This document shows, in pieces, positions 12,701 to 24,700 of a stretch of DNA of 64,000 nucleotides. Under the pieces are notes generated by a model. That model saw only the letters and a list, made by a program, of their open reading frames with translations, was not told the DNA's origin and did no database searches. Source of the DNA: Oreocharis arfaki (lineage: Eukaryota; Chordata; Aves; Passeriformes; Paramythiidae); contig VZRR01004538.1 in assembly GCA_013398015.1 (NCBI GenBank), forward strand, positions 1 through 64,000, read 5' to 3'. A program made the position numbers and the translations under genes. How positions within the stretch are numbered: position 1 is the stretch's first letter; each line of letters begins with the position of its first letter.

Positions 12701-15700
12701 AAGAAAAACTTTATTTTGAGGTTGGTTGGACACTAGAATAAATTGTCCAGAGATATTGTGGCATCCCTGTCCTTGGACATCAACATCCAGCTGGCCACAG
12801 CCCTGGGCAACCTCCTGTAGCTGCTCCTGGTTGAGCAGGGATGGGGTGGGACCATCCCAGAGGTCCCTGCCAGGCTGTAACTCAATCCCAAACCATGTTC
12901 TTGTGCGAGTGGCAGGCCTGGGAAATGCTGTGTCAGCACAGGGATGTAGTTTCAAAGGGTTAAACACAATTCCCCATCACAAAATAGTGGTTTGGTCGCT
13001 CTCAGCCCAAATGTTGAGTAGCAGCATCCCCTGACTTATCCTGAGGAACAAAGCACGAGGTTTCTTCCAGCTGTGGGATTTTCAATTATTGGCCATTTTT
13101 TATCATCAGTGATAGATGCCTGCATAGAAAAAAAACTCACGTGAAGGATTGTCTGTGTTGCTGCTGCAGAAAGGGACGATAATGCTCAATAAATTAGACT
13201 TCACAATGCTGAGATTTATTGGACATGAAAGAAATCGAAATAAACCCACTGATGCTTTTCCTGTCTATTTAAAATCTGGTAAAAAAAGCACCTTTGGGAA
13301 GAAGGGAGAAGTTTTCAGAGGAGAGAGGTTTAATCCTCGTTGGTGGGGACTCCCAAGGTGTCCCTGTGCCCAGCAGCTCCTTGTGTCCACACAAAAAACA
13401 GATTTTGGAGAGTCTGGTCTGAGAAACCTGTCAGGGAATGTTTATTTGGCCAACTCCTCACTTGGGTTCTGCAGCTCTGTTTGTGTCTGTCACAGGAAAA
13501 GCACCCAAAGGGTGTCCTGCAGATAAAATCCTGTGCATCTGTGATTTAACTTGGCACATTTTGAAAGGAAAGCAGCAGGTTTGCCTTTTCACTGGAGTTT
13601 CAAAGCAGGGCAACATTCTGAGCCCTCCCTGGGAAATTTTCTCTTTTAAGCAGATCTGAGTGTTAAAATGGTTATTTTCAAAGGTCCTGAAGTTAAGCAC
13701 TTGCTACTAGTGGTATTTAATCATCTCAAGTGAGACTTACAGCAAAATTAAGTGAAAGAGAGAAATGGAAAATTACAGACAGAGCTTTTCTCAGAGTGAT
13801 TCTTCTCAATTATTGTCGCCAATTATCTTGCCTGGAGTCTTTAAATAAAAGCAGAATCCTGTGGTGCTGGACATTGTAAAATACATATTTCAGGATGCAG
13901 TCTTGTCTCACAGAATTCTCAGGCTAAATGTTTAAAAAACAAATTGAAAAAATGAAGGGTGGGCCTAGAGTGGGAAAAAAAGGCCATTAAAATCTCCATT
14001 TGACAAACAAAAGGTGTGAATAAATTAAATTCATTACTCCTGAAGTGACAGGGAAGTTGTGGCAGTGCTGAGAAATGAGCCCAGAGTTTCTAAATGCCAA
14101 ATGACAACATTTTTAACGTCACAGAATCAAACCCACAGTGAGCAACTCCTCTGTCTCACACAGGAGCAAGAAATTACAGCAAATGACTCACAAAAAACCA
14201 GTCTAAACTGTTTATTACAGAGGTGGGAGTAAGAGGATTATTCAAAAAATCTCTTTTGCTGATAAGTTTGGGACAATCATCTGAGTAATTAGTTTCAGTA
14301 GTGATAATGTATTAATAATGATATATGATATAAATAATAATGCATCTGGTCCTGAGTGCATTGGTGGGAAGTGTCCTCAGGATGTTTCCTTTAGTTCTGG
14401 AGTGTTTTACAAAGCCAGCGCTGGTTTCAGGGCCTTTTTGTAGTTTTAATATCCTACCTGTGTTTCTCTGGGCCAAAATTAAGTCACTGCCTGTGATGAG
14501 GCATGGAAAACAAAACAGCTCAGAGATCACTGACTCAGGAACTTGGATCGCTGTTGGATCATAGAGCTCATCCCATTTTCAGTGTGGCATTTGCTTATTC
14601 ACCTCTGAGGCAGCAGGAACGACGTCCAAAAGAACTGAGGCAGATGAGGTGCCCTGAGAAAAAGGAATTTGCTGGGGTTTGTGTCCCAGCTCCTGCAGGT
14701 GAGCTTTGGATCCTGTCATGGGGCAGGGGCAGCAATAAGGGAGTCAAGGACAGTGCTGAGAGCTGGAGGGATCCAGGGAGCCAGCAGGGATCCTGGGCTG
14801 GAGCAGCAGGGATCCAGGGATCCAGCAGCAGGGATCCAGGGAGCCAGCAGGGATCCTGGGCTGGAGCAGCAGGGATCCAGGGATCCAGCAGCAGGGATCC
14901 AGGGCTGGAGCAGCAGGGATCCTGGGCTGGAGCAGCAGGGATCCAGGGCTGGAGCAGCAGGGATCCTGGGCTGGAGCAGCAGGGATCCAGGGCTGGAGCA
15001 GCAGGGATCCTGGGCTGGAGCAGCAGGGATCCAGGGCTGGAGCAGCAGGGATCCTGGGCTGGAGCAGCAGGGATCCAGGGCTGGAGCAGCAGGGATCCTG
15101 GGCTGGAGCAGCAGGGATCCAGGGCTGGAGCAGCAGGGATCCTGGGCTGGAGCAGCAGGGATCCAGGGCTGGAGCAGCAGGGATCCTGGGCTGGAGCAGC
15201 AGGGATCCAGGGCTGGAGCAGCAGGGATCCTGGGCTGGAGCAGCAGGGATCCAGGGCTGGAGCAGCAGGGATCCTGGGCTGGAGCAGCAGGGATCCAGGG
15301 CTGGAGCAGCAGGGATCCTGGGCTGGAGCAGCAGGGATCCAGGGCTGGAGCAGCAGGGATCCTGGGCTGGAGCAGCAGGGATCCAGGGCTGGAGCAGCAG
15401 GGATCCTGGGCTGGAGCAGCAGGGATCCAGGGCTGGAGCAGCAGGGATCCTGGGCTGGAGCAGCAGGGATCCAGGGATCCTGGGCTGGAGCAGCAGGGAT
15501 CCAGCAGCAGGGATCCAGGGATCCTGGGCTGGAGCAGCAGGGATCCAGCAGCAGGGATCCTGGGCTGGAGCAGCAGGGATCCTGGGACCCAGCAGGGAGC
15601 ATGGACAGAGCAGAGTTTGCTGTCCCTGCTCTGACAGAGAGCCAAGCTCCCGTCAGCAAGAGCTGTTCCTAAACCCCTTCAGCTGCCTCACCTTCTGCTC

Positions 15701-18700
15701 TGAGCTTTCCACATTGAAAAAAGGAATTGTCCTGCTTGATGTCAGTAAAATTTCCTGGCTGTCTGGGGGGTTTTGGTGCCAGAGTCAGTCTGGAGGCTGC
15801 TGCCTCAGAGCCCTGCCTGTCATGGGGTCCCAGCAGAGGGGTCACTGAAGAGCCTTTGGGGCAGGAATCAGACCCCAAGGCATCTCCTTGTTCCCTGGGC
15901 TGCAGAGAGGCTGCAGGGCTTTCAGCTCCTCCTCAGGGGGTGTCTGGGTGTTTGTCACAGAACACAGGAGCCTGCCCTGGGGGCAGTACAAGTGATGATG
16001 CCAGAGCACTTTGTGCCCTGGAGCCAACAGGTCTTGCCTTGTTTTGCATGGTTCAGGACCTGGCTGTGTCAGTGTCTCCCATCTGTATAGAATTAAAATA
16101 AATAACCCAGCTTATGCAACAGTTGTGAAGAGAAAGCATAGAAGTGTCAGCCTTTCTGGAAATATTAACATTTCTGATTAATTACATGGGTTCTGGGTTT
16201 GTGACAATTTCCCTGCTGACAAAATGATGGTCCTGACACAAAAAAAGGAAATATTTTATACTCCTCATGCATGAGTGGTTCCTAGGGGTGCTGCCCCAGT
16301 AAGATGTGCATGATGGGGTTACTGGTTTCTCAGGTTTTTAGCTGAACACACATTTTTAAACAAATCAGGTTTATTTTGTAGTGAAAGAAGCACTCAGGTG
16401 TCTGTTTGCCCCATCCAGACATCCACATAATTCATAAAGTCTATTCTCATTTAGGAATTGTAATTTTCATTTAGGAGTTATAATCATTTAAGAATTGCAA
16501 GTGACAAACAACCCTGGAATTCTGTAATGTTCAAAAGAGTCCAACTTTGTTTTTTCCTGAGGGAGTTCTGATCTGGTTTGTGTTGATTTTGCTTTCAGCC
16601 ATCGGTCCAGACTTCTCCAAAACTCTCCTGAAGAAGTTAACTCTTGTTAAAGTGGGTGGTGAGGTCATCATTGAGTGCAAGCCCAAAGCCTCCCCCAGAC
16701 CTACTTATTCTTGGAAGAAAGGAAGAGACATCCTGAGAGAAAATGAGAGGTAATGTATTAAATTAACCATTTCTTTCATTAACTAACTCAGGGACTTTCA
16801 GCAATCAAAGCTAAATTTGTCATTAATAGCTTCTCAAAATTGACTTGCAAATACATGAGGAGACAGCCAGTGTTCAGTCCCGAGGAGCTGGGGGTGACAT
16901 TCCTATTCCCATCGTGCCCATCCCACCTCTGTGTGCCATTAAAGCATCCCTGCCAAGAAGCTGATAAAGATGCCTTCCAAAAAACCAAGTATTTTGCCTC
17001 TGCAGTGCTCTAAATAACCATTGTTTAAAAAAAAATAAAAATCCCAGGAGATAAAAGCCTCCAGTGCAAATTGCACAGCTCTGGTGCATTACTCAGTGTC
17101 CTGCAAACAGGAATTATTTGGGGTCAGTAATTAGTCTGGCAGTTCTGACACCTGACTGGAAGGTGGCTCTCTCAGACTGGACAAATGATTTTTTTTTTCA
17201 TTTTTTTTAAAATTCAAATCCAGCTTTTCAAATGCTCCTCTGTGGTGCTGATTTGTTGTTGGCTGTGTAGAGGTGTGGTTGTGTCACCTGCACAGCACCT
17301 GCAAGCAGGACATGGAGAGCTGTCCTTGACACTCCTCCAAAACAAGATGTGGCACTGGGATTGGTGGGGAGAATCCTGCCTTATTAGTAAAGGTCAGAAA
17401 GCCAGAAGTTACAGGAAATTGTTATCTTTAAAGGCTTTTATCTGTTAGAGTTGTTCTTTTATCTTGCAAAGTCTGATCTTGCTGCACGCAGCCTGTAATG
17501 TCCATTGAGATAGATACTGTGCTGGTGTGTCTGAGAATGCAGAAGGCTACAGTTCTTTTAGAGCCAGGTGATTAAAATATTGAACATCCCATTTCTGACT
17601 TGTTTAGCTGCTCTCCCTGGTCCTTTCAAAGCTGCTGTCCCGTGGGCCCTTCCTTCACCCCTTGGGATGAAGGGAGTTGGTGATCGATGGCACAAAGCTT
17701 CCTTCAGCAGGCAGAGCCCAGAGCTGCCGAGGTCAAAGTTGTCATAGATCAAAGGATATTGATTTTTTAAACTGAAATACCGTGTTCATCTGGTGAGGGT
17801 GATGCCAAGGGTGGGAGGAGGTGTTGGGTGCTGGAAGCTGTGGGGTCTCAGCCCCACGAGGTCCCGTCTGTCTCCCCGTGCCTGCTGGTGCAGTCATGGC
17901 TGAATGTGCTGCTTGCTCTGAGGCTGTTCCCCTTGGCACGGCACAGTTCCTGCTCCTCATTTTAATTTGGGAGTGGGACTGTCCAGGCAGAGGTGAGGCA
18001 GTGGTGGGAGGAGGGTGGTGGGCACAGCCCTGAGCTCGGGGCAAACCCAGCCAGGCTGCACTGCGGGCTCTCGTGGCAGTGCCAGGCTCGCTCCTCCTGC
18101 CCCTGCTGAGCCAGAACCAGGAGCCTCCCACCTGGGCAGCCAGCCCTGGATGGCAAACCAGACGTGAAATGTGCCCAAGCAGGTGTGAAATGTTGAGCTC
18201 CTTCAGCCCAGGGGTTTTCCAGCCAGCGAGATCATCCAGCGGGGATTACCTGGCACGGTGTCGGAACGCTCAGCGCTGCCCTGCCCTGGCACCGGGACCT
18301 GCTCTGCTCTGCCACACACTGCCTCGTGTCTCCCGTGGGGGTGGGGGTGTTGAATCCTCGCCACTGCCTCTATTGACCCCCCCAGCCCTCAGTGTGGGCC
18401 CGGAGACGGTGTGAAATGTACAATTAGGGAATGGCATTGTCTGCTGTGGCCGTGGCACAGCTCATCAGCACTGTCTGCCCTCGTGGGCAGGAGGGGCCGA
18501 GTGCCTGTGCGCTGCTGAATGCTGCTGTTTGTGCTTTCTGTGCCTGTCAGCTCCTCCCCGCTGTCCCAGGGGACAGCAGCAGTGACTCCAGTCCAGCTCC
18601 AGTACCTCCCTACACCCACAATTGTGCGTGGACTTCGAACAAGAACTTTCTTGGCTGTTGGAAAAAAAATCTATTGAAACCTGGGAAGAAAGATGCCAGG

Positions 18701-21700
18701 AAAAGCTGTTGCTGCAATCTCTTCATCTAGGACAGGGAACAGAAATTTTAGACAGGCGTGGGAGAAGAAACTTCAGTGAAATCTCTGCTTAAACTGACAT
18801 TAAAGGGTCCTTTGAGTACCAGAGAGGCACCTGAACATCTGGATCCTTCTCCAGCCTGCAGGTTGATCACGTGAAGCTTGATCAATATAGATGATCCTTC
18901 CAATTCCAGGTGGAGTTAAAAGCAGCGTTCCTGTGTCAGGGCTTGCTCTGAATGCTGATGCTCAGCCTGACGGCTGCCATGGCAATCGCTTCTGAGTTCC
19001 TCCTGGGGCTTTTGTGGCTTTTCAGCTGGTGTGTGATGTTAAATTCCTTGCTGTGCATGGTTTTTGCTGCTGGGACTCTGGCTCTGGAGGCTCCTACTGT
19101 CCAGGAGGCAAAACAAAGTGTGTTGTTCAACGTTGGCCCAGAGAGCAGAGACTATCATGGTGGGGAAAAAAAGAGCTTTATCAGTTTGGGTTTCATATTC
19201 TTCTCTGGAGGCTGAGGTGGTGTGTGCTGCACCTCTAATGAATAACGTGGCCTGAGGGCATCTCTTACTGGTGGTTGAGAACTGTGCAATTGTGTCATTA
19301 GGAATTCTGCCCTGGGGTACAATTATATTATTGCAGTCATTAAAGGCACTTCATAATAATGGAAATCCTGCCTTGGTGGCTTGATGGAGTCAAAATGATG
19401 TTGGGGGCCTGACCCCACGAGGTAAATTTTATATAGGAGCAGCTCTAGCACAGATACAGATGTATTGCAAATGCTGTTTGGAAACAAGGACTGTTTCTGC
19501 ACAGGGAAAGTACAGAGATCGTTTTCCATCCTTGATCTTCCCCTCACATCCCAGTGCAAAGCGAGTGTTGCACTCTGTGGGAGAGGTCTTTAGTGCTGGT
19601 AATGCTGCTCCTCACAGGGCCACGGGGAGAGTAGGAGCAGGTGAGACATGATTAAAATACACCTGTTAATTAATATTGCCAGGAAAGCCTTGCTCAGGAC
19701 CAGGGGATGCCTTTCTGGAGGGAATGGCCCCTGAGTTTTCCAAAGCCCACCAAAAACAAGGTTGGTGTCCCAACAAACCCACAGGAGCAGCGCCCGAGGC
19801 CTTGGCTGAGGGAACTGTGGGGTTTCACATCGATGGTCCTGTGATCTGTGGCAACAAACTGAGGCTTTCTGTCCCTCCTCTGCACAGAGGGAGCTGGCTT
19901 CTCATAACTTGGCACCAGAGGCTGTTTAGTTAGAGCATCTTAAGGAAATTTCTCGTGGAATTGCTCAAGGGATTTGTTTTGCTGTTGGCATGGGACGATT
20001 CTGCTGGACCAGCCTGGACTCTTGAATCATGACTCAATCCTGAATCATGTACTGTAGGGGACCTGCCTGAGCAGGGAGGTTGGATGTGATGACCTCCAGT
20101 GATCCCTTCCGACCTGAACTGTTCTGGGACTAGCATTGGAAGGGGTTGTTGAGCCCTGCAAGGTTTGCATCGCTTCCCCTGCAAGTCTTCCCTCTTTCCT
20201 CAGGTCTTGTTTTGGATTTGGGCAAAGGGCTTTTAATTTGTATGCCTTAATGGCAATAATTCAGTTTATTAATTGATTTATTCCTCAGAGAGTGAGACAC
20301 AGTGACATTTCCCAGAGGTGAAGCTGTAGCCTTGTGTGGTTCAAGAGCAGATTCAGGTTTCACCCTCTTGGTCCTCCACAGCTTCCCACTTTTGCCCTTC
20401 TCCTTGGCTCCCCAACAGCAGAAAGAGTGCAGGAAAACCAAGACAACTTTTATTTAAAATATGTACACAACAGTCTTAATTCCTGATGTTCTCGTAGAGC
20501 CATTGGAAGTCGTATTTACCCTGCCACAGACACATACTCAGGCTGGGACAGAAAAATAATTGTACTTTTAAGCCACAAAAAAAATTGCTCTTCTCTCATT
20601 CTTCTTCATGTAAAGCCCCTACATCATTAGAGCTGTTTCTTTTCCATGAATGTACAGTGCCTGCGTTGTTTATACAGTTTAATTGTAAGGAAAGAAATGC
20701 ATAAAAAAACAAATGATGTTCTGTGCTGGTAGCAAAGAATATGAAAGTGTCCAATTAAACAACCATTCCCTATGACTTGTGTAATAGCAACATCTGTTAT
20801 CTTAATTAAACAAGTTTCTGTATAAAGGGACCCTCTTGGTGCACTTTGTTAGAGCAGGATCTGACCTAGATACTCCAGGCACGCTCACGATCTTCGTGGA
20901 AATTTTCCCAGTTGGTCCCATTACCTCGCGGTCCTGACAAGCTCTGTGATGTGTGAGCTTGCACACGCACAGCCCCCGCGCTTACAGCAGGAAACTTGTT
21001 ATTTTTTGTAGCTGAAAGCCAACGAAAGCACAGGGAAGCAGCACGTGGTGGCATTTTCCCAGCGGGTTCAGCCACGGAAGGGTTTGGAAGTGTAGCAAGT
21101 GCCCGGCTAACTCGGTCCTTGTCGAACAACACTGAGGAGAGAGAGCTGCACTTCCAGACAGCTGCTGTGATTTGTTACCAGAACTGCCTTATCTGCCCCA
21201 AGATTTCAGTAATCTGGGTCCAGATTTTCCCAGGTATTTCACTGTTCTCTCCACCGTAGCCCGGAGTCAGGGACAGTCTAGGAGGGTAATTCGGTTTCCA
21301 AAGTCATGAATCCCAGAATGGTTTGGGTTGGAAGAGACCTTAAAAGTCATCCTGGTGTGGATGCCAGGGACACCTTCTGCTATCCCAGATTGCTCCAAGC
21401 CCCCTCCAGCCTGGCTTTGGGCACTTCCAGGGACGGGGCAGCCACAACTGGTGTCCTGAAAAGAAGGTGAGGCCTTGAGACTGGGAAGGAGCAGTGGGAG
21501 TCTGATGGGGCTCAGGGCTGTTCAGCCCTCCATCAGCAAAATCCCAACCAGAGCTCCCGGAAATCCCAGCCTCCTCAGAAGGAAGGACACCAGGCAGCTG
21601 GAGCTGGAAAGCCTCTTGGATATGTTAATACACAGCTGTGCCTTCAGGCTAATTAATTTGGCAGGGAATGTTAATTTGTTCATAAAGAAAGAACATCAAC

Positions 21701-24700
21701 CAACACAGGCGCTGCAGCTGCTTCGGAGAGGAGCTGAGGTCCTGCCCTGGGGGGCACCGAGCTGCTCCCTCCTATCCTTGGTCCCCTGGCTGCCACGAAG
21801 CCACTGGGAATCACCAGGTGATGCTGAAGCAGCTGAATCCCTCCTCCAGGAGCTGGAGTGATTCTGGCCAAGGAAAAGCAGAAAGGTCTCGTTTTTTTGT
21901 TGTCCTCTGCACTTCAAAACTGTCCAGTAAGTCTTGTCTCCCTGAAAGAGTTTAGCTGTGGTTTTTCTCAAGAAAAAGTTTTCTCAAGTTTAGCCATGGT
22001 TTTCTCACATCCTAAGAACCTCCTCACAAAGGCTGTCCATTTATGGACCCCCTCACTTAGAGATTATTTTATAACAGGAATTTTAGTGTATCCATGTTGA
22101 TGATATGTCATTTTGAGGAGGAAAAATGGTAAAATTGAACAAGAAAAGTTTCTCTCCCATTCTCCCAGCATGTCTTGAGTTAAAAAGTTGTATAAATTCC
22201 AGTTTTGTATTTGTCGTCTCAAACTTCCTAATTAGTGCTTAATTACTTTAAACAGCCTGAAAGAAAATGGCAAGAGGACAGACAGCACATCTTTCCCAGG
22301 CTGGTGCCAGGGTACAAACCATGGTGATATTTTTATCCTGATTACTTGAGAGATGAATTGCCAGCAGTGTCTTCTGGACATGCAGTCTAGTGACACTTCA
22401 GCAGAAAAGAAAACCTCAGAGGATGCTTCCCATCATTGCCTCGCATTAATTGTGTTGACTCTTTGTATTTTTTTTTACATAAAGCACCTGTGCAATTTCT
22501 TGAAGGCAGACAGGTAACCAAACCATCAATAACCTGTCGGGTTTCCATTACATCCTGCCCAGGCAAAATGAAAAATGACACCCTGCAAATGGCTTTCTGA
22601 AGTTTGAATCGACAGTGCAGCATTCATCTTACTTCGCAAAGACCGTGGCAGAAGATGGCTCTACTTCATTGCAACGTCTGAAATAACTGACTTGTCCACT
22701 TCTTTTAACCAATTTTCTGCAGAAAGAGAATAAAATGAACCAGGAAACCACAGGATTTGGTGGTCAAAAGTCTTGGAAAGCCGTTGTCCTTGATGGCCTC
22801 CTGTTCAGAGACTGTTTCCCAGCAGGAGCTGGTTTTAGCTTTGTGTTGTTCTGGAAGACCAGGCTGGATGGGGCTTGGAGCAGCCTGGGACAGTGGAAGG
22901 TGTCTTTGCCCATGGCAGAGGTGGCACTGGATGAGCTCCAGGGTCCCTCTCAACCCAAACCATCCTGTGCTTCTAAGATCACACCGTGTTTTAGCATCCA
23001 GCCCTGGCACAGCTGCCCAGGGCGGTGGTGGAGTCCCTATCCCTGGAGGATTAAAAAGGTGTGGCACCTGGGGACGTGGGGCAGTGGTGGCCTTGGCAGT
23101 GCTGGGTTAACAGTTGGACTCAATGTTCTTAGAGGGCTTTACCGACCTAAATGATTTTATGATTCTATAAATGTTTCCAGCTATGGAAACCCCCCTGAGA
23201 AGGGTTAGACATTTATGTAGAATCCAGGTTCGGTGCTGGTTTTTCTGTATGCCTCAATAATTAGGCCGATCCCTAAAATTTCCATTTCTTCCTTCTGCTC
23301 CTGTGGAAGCAGGAAATGATTTCCTGTTTCCAGCCACAAACTGCTGCCGAGTGCAATCCCAGCCTCTGCCAAGTTTCAGCTGGCTCTCCTGGAATGGGAC
23401 TCTCCCTCACGCCGTGACACAGCCTCCTGGAACATCAGCAATCTGTTCCTATTTCCCCAGCAGGTTATTTGCAGCGTGGTGTTGTTGTAGTGCTCAGTGA
23501 AACACGTGTAGGGCATCACTGCTCCTGTGCTGCTGCTGGACCCGGCTCGGAACCGTGGGGTGACCAAACCCGCGGGGCTGCTGTGCCCCAAGGGGTCCAG
23601 AGAAATCAAAGGGCTTTTACCCTGGTGCTTGTGGATTAATTCTAAAAGCAGAGCCCTGCTTGCAGAGGTGGAGAGGGTGAAGGATCCAGAGCTCTGTCCC
23701 AGAGGCATCCGACCTCCAGAGCTCAGTGAGACGTGTCCCGTGTTGAAGTCCTTGAAAGAAGGATGAAGATGACCTTCAGAGAAACATATCCCGAGGAGTC
23801 AAGAGAATTCAAGGGCTTTTATCCTGGTGCTTGTGGATTAATTCTAAAAGCAGAGCCCTGCTTGCAGAGGTGGAGAGGGTGAAGGATCCAGAGCTCTGTC
23901 CCAGAGGCATCCGACCTCCAGAGCTCAGTGAGACGTGTCCCGTGTTGAAGTCCTTGAAAGAAGGATGAAGACATCCTTAAAAGAGATGTGTCATGTGCTG
24001 CTTTTCCTGCTTGAGGTCTCTCATGGTTTTATGGTTATTAAATTCATCTCTAGGTGCTGAACATGCAGCCACAAATTGTTTCTGCCTCTGGGTAAAGCTG
24101 CTCCAGGAAGGAGCCGGTCCCTCCCCGCAGTGCTGCCGGCGGAGGCAGCGGGACGGGGTTTGCTCCGTGCTGAGCACACCCTGCAGCCACTGCTTTCCAA
24201 AGAAATGCCTGTGATCAGTCTCCTGAATGCAGTTTGCAATTGATGTGTAGCTTCCTGCTTGTCCTCCAGCCGAAGAAAACCATTATCATGATTTTACTAA
24301 GTCTGCAGCGTTTTGAAGGAAAAAAATATTATCAAATGTTTCTTCTCTTGGGTATTTTTATGAGGAAGAGCAAGCAGGTAATGATTTTACAGTTAGGGCC
24401 ATACTTTGAGATGCACTTTTAGAATCCAAGAAAATCATTACCTGTCTAAAGGGGAAGAAGGATCCCTTATGAACATTTCAGACTTGGTGATACTTTTGAT
24501 GGTTATTCAAACATCATTCTGAAGTGATGTAAATGTGTCCTTGGGTCTCACAAATCTGTTAATGACCATTACAAGCAGAGTGCATAATTTCTCCTTGTAC
24601 TTTGGGCATTTTTTGTTGGAACCAGAGAGAAAGATGTGTTATCTTTGAAAGACTCTGCCTTTGGGCTTGAATTCGGGTGGTATCAGCTGGAACAAATAAG

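Larger units (their letters stand above)
12066..16598 (+). other. CNTN4: CNTN4 intron W3-W4 (4.5 kb)
   Basis: Holds a forward CR1 fragment (about 12720-12885), AT-rich unique DNA (12900-14500), the 22-bp minisatellite (14768-15598) and a small three-copy repeat shortly before exon W4. No other feature is recognised. Confidence 0.85.

Noticed and set aside
14503..15672. Open frames of more than 300 codons on both strands encoding Gly/Gln/Trp/Ser-rich repeats
   Set aside because: They arise only because the 22-bp minisatellite unit lacks stops in several frames. No domain, start context or non-repeat coding sequence supports a protein.
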